Assembly (NCBI GenBank): GCA_036723735.1
Contig: DAIMGT010000086.1
Span: 1 to 13,730, forward strand
Direction: 5' to 3'
Source: UBA4656 sp002405525
GTDB lineage: Bacteria > Pseudomonadota > Gammaproteobacteria > Xanthomonadales > Ahniellaceae
DNA: 13,730 nt
Below the pieces are notes generated by a model that did not search any database, was not told where the DNA came from, and saw nothing but the letters and a program-made list of their open reading frames with translations. This document shows, piece by piece, positions 6,171 to 13,676 of the stretch. Position numbers and translations under genes: made by a program. Positions within the stretch are counted from its first letter, which is position 1. Every line of letters begins with the position of its first letter.

Positions 6171-7067
6171 GTGGCGGCCCCCACCGTGCACCTGGTGGAC
6201 GCCAGCATGTACGTGTTCCGCGCGTACTACTCGGTGGCACCGGAGTTCGCCGACCACGAAGGCCAGCCGGTGCACGCGGTGCAGGGTTTCCTGTCCTTCC
6301 TGCTGAGCCTGTGCGAACAGGCCAAGCCGAGCCATCTGCTGGTGGCCTTCGACCAATCGTTGACCACGTCGTTCCGCAACCGGCTGTATCCCGCGTACAA
6401 GGCCAACCGCGAACTGCCGCCGCCCGACCTCGACCGGCAGTTCGACTACTGCCGGGAGGTGGCCGCCACGCTCGGCGCCTGCGTGCTCTCCGACGCGGAC
6501 TACGAGGCCGACGACCTGATCGGCAGCGCGCTGGCGCGGCTTCGCGGCCACGGCTTCCGCGGCGTGATCGTCAGCGGCGACAAGGACCTGACCCAACTGC
6601 TGGGCGAGCACGACCAGGTCTGGGACTTCGCCAAGCGCGAGCGCTTCGGGCGCGACGACGTGCCGGCGCGGATGGGCGTGCGCGCCGACCAGGTGGCGGA
6701 CTTCCTGGCGCTCACCGGCGACGCGGTGGACAACATCCCCGGCGTGCCCGGCGTGGGACCGAAGACCGCCGCCGCGCTGCTGGCGCACTTCGACACGCTG
6801 GACGCGCTGCTGGCACGGCTCGACGAGGTGCCCTACCTGCGCGGCATCCGCGGCGCGGCGTCGGCCGCTGCGCGCATCCGCGAGCACCGCGGGCAGGCTC
6901 TGCTGTCGCGCACGCTCAGCGTGATCGCACTCGACGCGCCCGCGCCGGGCGAGCCCGACGCCTATGCGCGACGCGCCCCGGATCTGGCGCGCACCGACGA
7001 ACTGCTGGACCGCCTGCGCTTCGGGCCGCTGACGCGCCGCCGCGTGCGCGAACTCGCGCCGGACTGA
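6171..7067 (+). CDS. 5'-3' exonuclease / flap endonuclease (Xni/ExoIX type)
   Basis: Stand-alone 5' nuclease of 298 residues, homologous to the N-terminal domain of DNA polymerase I. It would cut 5' flaps or single-stranded branches. The metal-binding acids are all present: Asp10 (VHLVD), Asp61 (VAFDQS), Glu112/Asp114/Asp115 (YEADD), Asp137/Asp139 (SGDKD) and Asp184/Asp187 (TGDAVDN). A helix-three-turn-helix DNA-binding motif follows (NIPGVPGVGPKTAAALL, about 188-204). The arched-region block TSFRNRLYPAYKANR is at 66-80. The GTG at 6171 is chosen as start because the essential Asp10 lies before the first in-frame ATG, which would remove it. No strong Shine-Dalgarno sequence precedes it, so coupling to the nitroreductase 5 bases upstream is likely. 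E. coli Xni itself lacks some of the carboxylates; this one looks fully equipped. Confidence 0.92.
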   Translation: MAAPTVHLVDASMYVFRAYYSVAPEFADHEGQPVHAVQGFLSFLLSLCEQAKPSHLLVAFDQSLTTSFRNRLYPAYKANRELPPPDLDRQFDYCREVAATLGACVLSDADYEADDLIGSALARLRGHGFRGVIVSGDKDLTQLLGEHDQVWDFAKRERFGRDDVPARMGVRADQVADFLALTGDAVDNIPGVPGVGPKTAAALLAHFDTLDALLARLDEVPYLRGIRGAASAAARIREHRGQALLSRTLSVIALDAPAPGEPDAYARRAPDLARTDELLDRLRFGPLTRRRVRELAPD

Positions 7068-7073
7068 GCAGCG

Positions 7074-8429
7074 TCAGTTCGGTGCCGCCAGCGGGCTTTC
7101 CCAGATCCGGATCCGCTCCAGTTTCGCCAGGTCCTTCGGGATGCCGAGGCCGGTGTAGCCGCCCTTCTGCGAATTGGCGATGACATACAGCTTGTCGCCG
7201 GCCAGGGCGCCGCGGGTCGGCTGGCCCCACGCGGCCTGCGCGACGTCGACCGGTTGCGCCGCGGTCACGCCCATGCCGTCCGCCGCCACCACCAGCCGCA
7301 CGATCCGGTTGGGCCGCAGTCCGTTCTGCACGGCGATGAGGTTGCCGGCGTGCCAGTACAGGCTCTCGATGCCGAACAGGCTGACGCTGCGCGCCACCTT
7401 CACGTCGAACGGGCGCCCGGTGGACAGGTCGATGCCGAACAGGCCGAGCTCGATGTCGGAGAAATACAGCCGGCGGCCGTCGGCGCTGACCGCCACGCCG
7501 CGGATCGACGTCAGGCGCGGGTTGTCCACCACGACGCGCAGCGCGTCGCCCTCGAGCCTGAACAACTGCCGCGTCTGGCTGTCGGCCGCGTAGACGCTGC
7601 CGTCGGGGGCCACTGCGAGGCCGCTGAGCAGGCGATTGCGCCCGTCGCGCGGCAGCACCGCGCGCGCGAGGTAGCGACCGCTCGAGAGTTCGAAGGTCCA
7701 CACCCCGGCGCGGCCGTAGTCCTCGCCGCGCGCATGCCGCACGTGCGGGATCGCCGCGCTGGCCGCGTACAGCCGGTCGCGGGCCGGATCGACGGCGAGT
7801 TCGAACACTCCCCACAGGCCGTTGTCGGCATCCGGCCTGACCAGCGGCGACAACGAGCCGTCGTCGCCGACCAGCGAAACCTCGCCGCTGCGCACGCTGC
7901 CGGCCAGCAGCCGCTTGCGCGCCGGATCCCACGCCAGCGCCTCCACCAGAAGGTCGCCGGCCGGCAATTCGTGGGCGACCCTGCCGCTGCCGGCGGCCGC
8001 GCGGTTGGACTTGAAGCCGTCGACGAGGAACGACCACAACGGGGTGCCGTGCAGGCTGGCGAGCCGCGGATCGGCCGCGATGTCGAAGCCCCAGCCCTGG
8101 TCGCGCAGCTGCAGCAGGGTGTCGTAGCCTGCCGGCTTGTCGTCCTGCAGGGCGTGGGCGGCGGCGAGTTCGAGCCGGATGTTGCCCGCGTGCGGGCGCA
8201 ACTCGCTGATCCGCTTCATCGTCGCTTCATACAGCGGCCAGTTGCGCTCGGCATTGAGCCGCTGGCCGAGGGCAAGCAGCGACGGCACGCCGTTGCTGCG
8301 CGCGATCTGTTCCGCGATGTCGGCCGGCAGCGGCGCCGCGCCGGCGGGCGCGGCGGCGGCGGGGACCTGCGCCGCGGCGGCGGCCGGCAACAGGGCGAGG
8401 CAGAGCAGCAGCGGGCGGAAGCGGTTCAT
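7074..8429 (-). CDS. Exported SMP-30/NHL-type beta-propeller protein
   Basis: Protein of 451 residues with a clear Sec signal peptide (MNRFRPLLLCLALLPAAAAA, cleavage probably after residue 20), so it acts in the periplasm or outside. Residues 21-150 are Ala-rich and helical, with a TPR-like look (WPLYEATMKRISELRPHAGN followed by IRLELAAAHAL). From about 150 to the end, repeated blades follow the pattern hydrophobic-A/D-x-G-x-x-Y-A-D: LSGLAVAPDGSVYAADSQTR, IRGVAVSADGRRLYFSD, GALAGDKLYVIANSQ. This is the SMP-30/gluconolactonase/NHL six-blade propeller style. No substrate is known; a lactonase or ligand-binding role is possible. Its stop codon is 6 bases from that of the convergent exonuclease gene, with no terminator between them. 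It is divergent from the Nudix gene. Confidence 0.75.
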   Translation of the reverse strand: MNRFRPLLLCLALLPAAAAAQVPAAAAPAGAAPLPADIAEQIARSNGVPSLLALGQRLNAERNWPLYEATMKRISELRPHAGNIRLELAAAHALQDDKPAGYDTLLQLRDQGWGFDIAADPRLASLHGTPLWSFLVDGFKSNRAAAGSGRVAHELPAGDLLVEALAWDPARKRLLAGSVRSGEVSLVGDDGSLSPLVRPDADNGLWGVFELAVDPARDRLYAASAAIPHVRHARGEDYGRAGVWTFELSSGRYLARAVLPRDGRNRLLSGLAVAPDGSVYAADSQTRQLFRLEGDALRVVVDNPRLTSIRGVAVSADGRRLYFSDIELGLFGIDLSTGRPFDVKVARSVSLFGIESLYWHAGNLIAVQNGLRPNRIVRLVVAADGMGVTAAQPVDVAQAAWGQPTRGALAGDKLYVIANSQKGGYTGLGIPKDLAKLERIRIWESPLAAPN

Positions 8430-8465
8430 CGGCAGGCTCGCAGGGGCGGCGGGTCAGGGACCTCG

Positions 8466-8493
8466 GGGACGGCGGAAAGTTCGCCGCTATGCT
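8466..8493 (+). promoter_or_regulatory. Possible promoter of the Nudix gene
   Basis: In the 106-base divergent gap, TATGCT at 8488-8493 resembles a -10 box, with GGGACG at 8466-8471 as a poor -35 box and a 16-base spacer. It lies 42 bases before the chosen ATG. Only the -10 box is a reasonable match. Confidence 0.25.
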
Positions 8494-8535
8494 GGACCAT
8501 GCGGCGCGCCGGGCGCCGCGGACGGGGCGCGCAAG

Positions 8536-9084
8536 ATGGCGGAAACCGAGACCCTTTTCAACGGCCGCTGGCTGGTCCTGCGCCGGCGCGGCACCTGGGA
8601 ATACGTCGAGCGGGTCAACCCGCGCGGCGCGGTGATCATCGTCGCCGTGACACCGCAGGACGAGGTGCTGTTCGTCGAGCAGTTCCGCGTCCCGCTCGGC
8701 CAGCGCACCATCGAAATGCCGGCCGGACTGGTGGGCGACCTCGCCGGCGGCGAGGACGAGGACTGCCTCGACTCCGCGGCGCGCGAGCTGGAAGAGGAGA
8801 CCGGCTGGCGGGCCGGACGGCTGGAGGTCGTGATGGGCGGGCCGTCTTCGGCCGGCATGAGCACCGAGGTGATGACCTTCGTGCGCGCCTTCGACCTGGT
8901 GCAGGTCGGCGCAGGCGGCGGCGACGCGACCGAAGCGATCGAGGTCCATCGCGTGCCGCGCGCGGGGTGCGCGGCCTTCCTTGCGCGCGCGATGGCGAAC
9001 GGCTACGCGATCGACCCCAAGCTCTACGCCGGGCTCTACTTCCTCGACTTCGACGCCGCCGGGCGGCGCTGGGAAGCGCGCTGA
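8536..9084 (+). CDS. Nudix hydrolase (ADP-ribose pyrophosphatase-like)
   Basis: Cytoplasmic Nudix hydrolase of 182 residues. The catalytic helix RELEEETGW (83-91) carries the metal-binding glutamates. The preceding glycine region (EMPAGLVGDLAGGED, 60-74) is typical of the ADP-sugar pyrophosphatase branch, including the MPAG and the proline-rich substrate loop. The Gly-to-Glu spacing of the Nudix box is about two residues longer than the textbook G-x5-E-x7-REUxEExGU. Downstream, GGPSSAGMSTEVMTFVRA (97-114) matches the ADPRase block in which a glutamate after the Gly-Met assists catalysis. ADP-ribose or a related nucleotide sugar is the likely substrate. ATG 8536 is chosen because homology begins there; the frame stays open upstream but runs through the promoter region and the signal peptide of the opposite gene. 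Confidence 0.9.
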   Translation: MAETETLFNGRWLVLRRRGTWEYVERVNPRGAVIIVAVTPQDEVLFVEQFRVPLGQRTIEMPAGLVGDLAGGEDEDCLDSAARELEEETGWRAGRLEVVMGGPSSAGMSTEVMTFVRAFDLVQVGAGGGDATEAIEVHRVPRAGCAAFLARAMANGYAIDPKLYAGLYFLDFDAAGRRWEAR

Positions 9085-9119
9085 ATCGGCTGCGGGCCGG
9101 CGATGCGGCACCCGCATGC

Positions 9120-9142
9120 GCCGCCGCGGCGCGTGCGGCGGC
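9120..9142. terminator. Candidate bidirectional terminator hairpin
   Basis: Between the convergent Nudix and DUF4920 genes, GCCGCCGC (9120-9127) pairs with GCGGCGGC (9135-9142) around a 7-base loop. There is no T run on either side. The position between two stop codons suits transcript termination in both directions, but such GC-only stems are common in this genome type. Confidence 0.35.
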
Positions 9143-9144
9143 CT

Positions 9145-9576
9145 TCAGCCCGCCGGCTCGATCCGGATCGAGAGGGCGTCGATGCGCCACTCGACTGCGC
9201 CCTGCCCGTCCGGCGGCGCCGCGTCGCCGGCATCCTTGGCCATGTGCGCGGCCTGCGCGGGGCTCATTTCCTTGCGCACGAGCGTGCCGTAGACGACCGC
9301 GTCGCCGCTCGCATCCTTGGGCAGGAAGTAACGATGCCCGGTCATCACCCGCACCATCGCATCGCCCTCGGTGAGGATCATCCAGCAGCCCTTGGTCTGG
9401 CAGACCCTGCCGACGCGACCGCTGAAGGCGCGCGGGGCGTCGTCGTGGGCGTCGGCGTCGGCCAGCGCGCTGGCGATCGACACCGGCACCGCATCGGGCG
9501 GCAGCGGGTCGCCATGGTCGGCGGCCAGGACGACAGGCGCGACGAGCAGCAGGCAGGCGGCGATGGCGTGGCGCAT
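9145..9576 (-). CDS. Exported DUF4920 domain protein
   Basis: Small exported protein of 143 residues. Residues 1-18 form a signal peptide (MRHAIAACLLLVAPVVLA, cleavage before ADHG). The mature part holds the DUF4920 core: FSGRVGRVCQTKGCWMIL (51-68) with Cys59 and Cys64 as the only mature cysteines, then MTGHRYFLPKDASGDAVVYG and an acidic C-terminus. The family is an OB-like, cysteine-bearing domain of unknown function, often in periplasmic proteins. The C-x4-C pair may bind a metal or form a disulfide; this is inference. GAGGAGA lies 5 bases before the ATG. It follows the metallo-hydrolase gene after 30 bases on the same strand, so the two are probably co-transcribed. Confidence 0.85.
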   Translation of the reverse strand: MRHAIAACLLLVAPVVLAADHGDPLPPDAVPVSIASALADADAHDDAPRAFSGRVGRVCQTKGCWMILTEGDAMVRVMTGHRYFLPKDASGDAVVYGTLVRKEMSPAQAAHMAKDAGDAAPPDGQGAVEWRIDALSIRIEPAG

Positions 9577-9606
9577 GGGGTCTCCTCGGGATCGTGGGCG
9601 CCGCGT

Positions 9607-10476
9607 TCAGGCGGCGATTGGCTCGGCCTCGATCTCGGCGCGCTCGTCGAGCGTGCCGTACCGGCCTTTGTTGTCGCGCGCCAGGCACGCGATCGCGCAC
9701 TTCGGATCGTGGGTGAAGAACAGTCGTACGCCGCGCGCCAGCTTGTCGTCGAGGAAGCGCTGCTTCTCGTCGATCAGCAGCTCCGGATAGCGGTCGTAGC
9801 CCATGGTGATCGGCACATGCACCCACGGCCGGCCGGGGATCAGGTCGGCGCAGTAGGCCACGCCGCCGGCGCCGCCGACGGTGGCGAGCATCAGCCCGGG
9901 CGTGTGCCCGTCACTGAACTCGAAGGCGACGTCGGTGCCGAGGCTCGGCGTGTGCGGGCCATCGACCAGTTCCAGGCGGCCGGAGGCCTCCAGCAGCCCC
10001 GGCAGTTCCGGGATGTAGGACGCGCGATCGCGGGGGTGCGGGCGCTTCGCGCGTTCGAAGCCGGCGCGGCTGACCACGAAGCGCGCGTTCGGGAACAGCA
10101 GTTCCGGCCCGTGGCCCTCGCGCCACGCCGCCAGCAGGCCGCCGGCGTGGTCGAAGTGCAGGTGGGACAGCACCACCGCGTCGATGTCATCGTGCGTGAA
10201 GCCGGCGCGGCGCAGCGAATCGAGCAGCACATGGTCCGCTTCGACCACCCCGTAGCGTTCGCGCAGTTTCGGCTCGAAGAAAGCGCCGATGCCGGCCTCG
10301 AACAGCACCCTCTTGCCGCCGGCGATGCCGTCCACCAGCAGCGCGCGGCACGCCAGCGGCACGCGGTTGGCCGCGTCGGCCGGCAGCCACTTTTGCCAAA
10401 CCGCCTTCGGCGCGTTGCCGAACATCGCCCCGCCGTCGAGGGCCTGGGTATTGCCGTTGATGGACCAGATGCGCAT
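9607..10476 (-). CDS. Metallo-beta-lactamase fold hydrolase
   Basis: Cytoplasmic hydrolase of 289 residues in the metallo-beta-lactamase superfamily. The zinc ligands are His105, His107, Asp109 and His110 (LSHLHFDHAGG), His191 (SDGHTPG), Asp211 (YCADLIPG) and His256 (FFTHDP), so a two-metal site is complete. The long segment at 136-190 (SRAGFERAKRP onward) resembles AHL-lactonase/quorum-quenching and glyoxalase-like members, but the substrate cannot be told from sequence. The start at 10476 (MRIWSINGN) is preferred over an in-frame ATG at 10566, because the 30-residue extension would be translated through the GGGCCC heptamer repeat. No signal peptide is seen. Likely first gene of a two-gene unit with the DUF4920 gene. 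Confidence 0.9.
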   Translation of the reverse strand: MRIWSINGNTQALDGGAMFGNAPKAVWQKWLPADAANRVPLACRALLVDGIAGGKRVLFEAGIGAFFEPKLRERYGVVEADHVLLDSLRRAGFTHDDIDAVVLSHLHFDHAGGLLAAWREGHGPELLFPNARFVVSRAGFERAKRPHPRDRASYIPELPGLLEASGRLELVDGPHTPSLGTDVAFEFSDGHTPGLMLATVGGAGGVAYCADLIPGRPWVHVPITMGYDRYPELLIDEKQRFLDDKLARGVRLFFTHDPKCAIACLARDNKGRYGTLDERAEIEAEPIAA

Positions 10477-10507
10477 GGCGGTGCTCGCGAGACTTGGTGA
10501 TTGACTC

Positions 10508-10534
10508 GAGGGCCAAGGGCCCAGGGCCCAGCCA
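10508..10534. repeat. Three-copy GGGCCC heptamer repeat (copy 2)
   Basis: Second copy of the 27-base unit, here reading AGGGCCA, AGGGCCC, AGGGCCC. It differs from 5370-5396 at four positions. It lies 32 bases upstream of the metallo-hydrolase ATG, so it may sit in that gene's leader or promoter area. Confidence 0.6.
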
Positions 10535-10684
10535 CAAGCAGGGGCCGGGATACAGCGACGACGCAACGATGTTCGCCCTTACTGCGCCCCGGGCCCGAAC
10601 CCACCACCGGCGTAGACCCCAGGAGTCAGGGCCAGGGTCGCCGATACTGGAATCCCAACCGACGAAAGTGGAGAAACCGGGATG
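10535..10684. other. Gene-free stretch before the IS110 remnant
   Basis: I see no gene, tRNA or clear promoter in these bases. Possible leftovers of the insertion sequence's left end (from about 10620, GGAGTCAGGGCCAGGGTC) cannot be confirmed, because no matching terminal repeat or target duplication is visible. Confidence 0.3.
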
Positions 10685-11500
10685 TCGAGGCCCCTGACGA
10701 GTGCAGTGTGCCAGATGGCGGTGGCGATCGAGATTGCGAGCGCGAAGGGGGTGGTGGGGAGCTTTGCTGGGGGCAGGGTTCGGCGGAGGGTGCTGTCTGC
10801 CGACGGCCCTGGCGAGCGACTGGAAACGCTGCTGGGGGAGATCGTGGAGGCGCTGGTGAGGTTTTTGGTCTGGCGGCGCAGGCGCCGGTGGTGGTGGGTT
10901 ACGAGGCGGGGCGGGAGGGATTCTGGTTGCTGCGGACGCTGGTCGCGCGGGGGATCGAGGCGGTGGTGATCGATCCGGTGAGCCGGCAGGTGGATCGGCG
11001 TGCGAAGCGGGCGAATACGGACCGGCTGGATGCGGATGCGCTGGCGGTGGTGCGGTGGCGATACGCGCGGTCTGAGCCTGAGGCGCTGCGGTTGTTCGGG
11101 TTCCTGGGGAGAAAGCGGAGAACAGCCGGGAGTGGCAGCGGGAGCGGGATCGCCTGAGCGCCGAGCGACGCGGACTGGCGGATCGGACTGGCAAGAAGCT
11201 GCGCACGCATGGCAGTCGGGGGCTGCCCGGGGATTGGCGAGCGGCGCTGCGGAAGATCGGCTGCGCGGCGGGGGGCTGGTCGGCCGCTGGGGCCGCAGTT
11301 GCGCGCTGTGCTGGTGATGAACTGGAGCGTCTGGATCTGGTGGAGTGCAAGCTCGGAGAGATGCGAGTGCGGGCCGAGACGCTGGATGAGATGACCTGCG
11401 CACGGATCGAGACGTTGCAGCGTCTGCGGGGCATCGATGCGACGGGCGCGCGCGCGTTGTCGATGCTGGGGTTCCGGCGCATGTTCAAGAATCGTCGCAC
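10682..11500 (+). pseudogene. IS110-family transposase remnant
   Basis: Degraded gene for a DEDD-type transposase of the IS110 family, spread over three frames. Frame one (from 10682; the homology proper starts near ATG 10715) gives VAIEIASAKGVVGSF, then GPGERLETLLGEI. A run of five T at 10862-10866, apparently two too many, shifts to a second frame with GYEAGREGFWLLRTL and VIDPVSRQVDRRAKRANTDR plus LDADAL, the E and D-D acids of the DEDD site. Near 11091-11096 a one-base loss moves to a third frame: REWQRERDRLSAERR, then LERLDLVECKLGE and LQRLRGIDATGARALSM. The match stops at FKNRR (about 11500), just where the conserved serine-bearing C-terminal domain should follow. It cannot make a working transposase. 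No terminal sequences of the element are seen. Confidence 0.8.
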
Positions 11501-11601
11501 CGAACCAGCACGCACCACGAATCGCAACAGAAACACCAAACCAAGAGAGCCAACCAACGGCAAGCCAGCCGGACCGGGCTTGACACCCTTGTACTCATGG
11601 A
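11501..11601. other. A/C-rich patch between IS remnant and palindromic repeat
   Basis: The + strand changes abruptly from G-rich (IS remnant) to A- and C-rich, with few G or T between 11513 and 11575, and lower GC than the rest of the window. I see no gene here. It may belong to the neighbouring palindromic element or to inserted DNA that cut off the transposase gene. Confidence 0.35.
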
Positions 11602-11683
11602 AGGGTGCAATGAGCGCAGCGAATCGCACCGATCCGGCCATCGGCACCCGTGATGGTGCGACTCGCCGCGCTCATTGCACCCT
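11602..11683. repeat. REP/BIME-like palindromic repeat (copy 2)
   Basis: Two 29-base arms (11602-11630 and 11655-11683) are reverse complements apart from two mismatches, around a 24-base spacer. Both arms start with the same AGGGTGCAATGAGCGC unit as at 5421-5487, and the right arm again ends in CTAC (11682-11685), which is GTAG on the - strand. The spacer differs from that of copy 1, as expected for two REP units in head-to-head pairing. It sits 24 bases downstream of the ggt stop codon and could protect or terminate that transcript. Confidence 0.75.
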
Positions 11684-11707
11684 ACGAAACACCTCCCGGC
11701 ACGGACC

Positions 11708-13408
11708 CTACTGGAACACCTGGTTGACCGCCTCCCCCTTGCCGACACCTTTCCAGCGCGGGTCGGTGCCGGCTTCGACGGTGCTGGCCTTGCGGTCCCA
11801 GAGAACCACCTGCATGTTGCCCCAGGGCCGCTCGCCGGGCGCGACCGTATGGCCGCGTGCCTTCAGCTGCGCGATCTCGTCGTCGCTGAAGGTGCCGGGT
11901 TCCGCGGACAGCACGTCGGGCAGATACTGATGATGGAACCGCGGCAGACTGGCCGCATCCTGTGCGCCCTTGCCATCCATCAGTTCCAGCAGGCCCAGCA
12001 GCACCATGGTGATGATGCGGCTGCCGCCGGGCGTGCCGATCACCGCCACCCGGTCCGCCCCCAGCAGCAGCGTCGGCGTCATCGACGACAGCGGACGCTT
12101 GCCGGGCGCGATGGCGTTGGCGTCCTCGCCCACCAGGCCGAACGCATTGGGCACGCCGGGCTTGACCGAGAAGTCGTCCATCTCGTTGTTGAGCAGGAAG
12201 CCGGTGCCGGGCACGACGAAGGCGTTGCCATAGGGCAGGTTCACGGTCTGGGTCACCGCCGCGAGATTGCCTTCGGCGTCGATGATCGAGAAATGCGTGG
12301 TATCGGGGCGTTCCGGCTCCGCGTTGATGCCGGGCAGCAGGTCGCTGGGCATCGCCTTCTGCAGGCTGATCGACGCGCGCAGGCCCGCCGCATAGACGTT
12401 GCTGGTGATGAGCTCCAGCGGCACCTTCACGAAGTCCGGGTCGCCGAGGTAGATCGCGCGGTCGCGGTAGGCGCGGCGCATCGCCTCGGTGAGCAGGTGC
12501 ACACGCCCCACCCGCGACATGCCGGCGAGGTCGTAGCCGGACAACACGTGGAAGATCTGCGCCAGCGCGGCGCCGCCCGACGAGGGCGGCGGTGCGGTGA
12601 CGAGGCGCCAGCCGCGGTACTCGAACGAGATCGGCGCGCGCTCGACCACCGTGTACTGCGCGAGGTCCTCCAGCACCCAGTTGCCGCCGCCGGCGCGCAC
12701 GCCATCGACCAATTGCCGGGCGAGCGGGCCGCGGTAGAAGCCGTCATGGCCTTCCGCGGCCAGCCGCCGCAGCACGCGCGCGTAGTCCGGGTTGCGCATG
12801 CGCTGGCCCTTGGCCGGCACCTTGCCGCCCGGCAGGAACAGCCTCGCTGCGGCCGCGTTCTTCGACAGCACCTCGCGGCGCCAGCCCATCATGGTGATGT
12901 TCTTGTCGCCGAACGCCCAGCCGCGCTCGGCCAGCCGGATCGCCGGCGCAAGCGACTTCGACAGCGGCAGGCGGCCGTACTTCGAGGCCACGTGGACCAG
13001 GCCTGCCGGCAGTCCGGGGATCGCCGCGGCGAGCGGCCCATTCACCGTCTGATCGCGGTTCGGATTGCCCTGGGCGTCGAGATACATGTCGCGCGTGGCG
13101 GCCAGCGGCGCGCGTTCGCGCGCGTCGACGAAAACCTCGCGACCGTCGGACAGTTTCAGCAGAAAGAAGCCGCCGCCACCGAGGCCGGAGCTTTCCGGCT
13201 CCACCAGGCCCAGCGCGGCGCTGACCGCGACCGCGGCATCGAAGGCGTTGCCGCCGGCGGCGAGAACCTCGAGGCCGGCGTCCGTGGCTTGCGCGTTGGC
13301 GCTGGCGATCGCCGCCTGCGGCGGCCGCGCGGCAGCCGCGCCGTCCGCGGCATGCGCGACAACGGGTACGACGAGGAACAGCAGGCAAAGCGCGGATCGC
13401 AGGCTCAT
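11708..13408 (-). CDS. ggt: Gamma-glutamyltransferase (periplasmic)
   Basis: Enzyme of 566 residues that cleaves the gamma-glutamyl bond of glutathione or transfers the group to an acceptor. A signal peptide (MSLRSALCLLFLVVPVVAHA, cleavage after residue 20) sends it to the periplasm. The precursor self-cleaves before a threonine: here RPDTTHFSIID places the nucleophile at Thr370 (followed by Thr371), giving a large subunit of about 350 residues and a small one of about 197. Other family blocks are EPESSGLGGGGFFLL (gamma-glutamyl/Ser-Gly block), TAPPPSSGGAALAQI, SSMTPTLLL and TPGGSRIITMVLLG (oxyanion hole Gly-Gly). The start at 13408 overlaps the ferredoxin stop codon in the sequence ATGA, so translation is coupled. 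The upstream extension of this frame lies inside the ferredoxin gene and is not coding. Confidence 0.95.
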   Translation of the reverse strand: MSLRSALCLLFLVVPVVAHAADGAAAARPPQAAIASANAQATDAGLEVLAAGGNAFDAAVAVSAALGLVEPESSGLGGGGFFLLKLSDGREVFVDARERAPLAATRDMYLDAQGNPNRDQTVNGPLAAAIPGLPAGLVHVASKYGRLPLSKSLAPAIRLAERGWAFGDKNITMMGWRREVLSKNAAAARLFLPGGKVPAKGQRMRNPDYARVLRRLAAEGHDGFYRGPLARQLVDGVRAGGGNWVLEDLAQYTVVERAPISFEYRGWRLVTAPPPSSGGAALAQIFHVLSGYDLAGMSRVGRVHLLTEAMRRAYRDRAIYLGDPDFVKVPLELITSNVYAAGLRASISLQKAMPSDLLPGINAEPERPDTTHFSIIDAEGNLAAVTQTVNLPYGNAFVVPGTGFLLNNEMDDFSVKPGVPNAFGLVGEDANAIAPGKRPLSSMTPTLLLGADRVAVIGTPGGSRIITMVLLGLLELMDGKGAQDAASLPRFHHQYLPDVLSAEPGTFSDDEIAQLKARGHTVAPGERPWGNMQVVLWDRKASTVEAGTDPRWKGVGKGEAVNQVFQ

Positions 13409-13659
13409 GCGGGGGCTCCGGTCAGGCGCTCGTACCGGGCCTGCAGGGTGGCGCGCGATTCCGTATGCGCGGGGTCGACGAAAATGCATTCCACCGGGCA
13501 CACCGCGACACACTGGGGCTCGGGGTGGTGTCCGCCGCACTCTGTGCACCGGTCCGGGACGATCTCGTAGATCTCCGGCCCCATCCGGATCGCGCCGTTC
13601 GGGCACACCGGCTCGCAAACGTCGCAGTTGACGCACTGGTCGGTGATGTAAAGGGCCAT
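13405..13659 (-). CDS. YfhL-like 2[4Fe-4S] ferredoxin
   Basis: Small electron carrier of 84 residues with two [4Fe-4S] clusters. Cluster-binding cysteines are Cys9, Cys12, Cys15 and Cys19 (CVNCDVCEPVCP), and Cys38, Cys41, Cys50 and Cys54. The second motif has a long C-x2-C-x8-C spacing (CTECGGHHPEPQCVAVCP) and a C-terminal extension of about 29 residues, both marks of the Allochromatium-type/YfhL ferredoxins, which have very low-potential clusters. No ribosome binding site is visible and the upstream DNA runs into the poly-G tract, so the promoter and the preceding gene are missing. In Xanthomonas relatives I recall coaD lying upstream, but that cannot be checked here. The gene overlaps ggt by 4 bases. 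Confidence 0.95.
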   Translation of the reverse strand: MALYITDQCVNCDVCEPVCPNGAIRMGPEIYEIVPDRCTECGGHHPEPQCVAVCPVECIFVDPAHTESRATLQARYERLTGAPA

Positions 13660-13676
13660 CGTCGCGGACCGGCGGT

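Noticed and set aside
10187..11647. 486-codon - strand ORF across the IS110 remnant and the metallo-hydrolase start
   Set aside because: Pro/Ser/Arg-rich frame opposite the transposase remnant; passes through repeats and has no domain.
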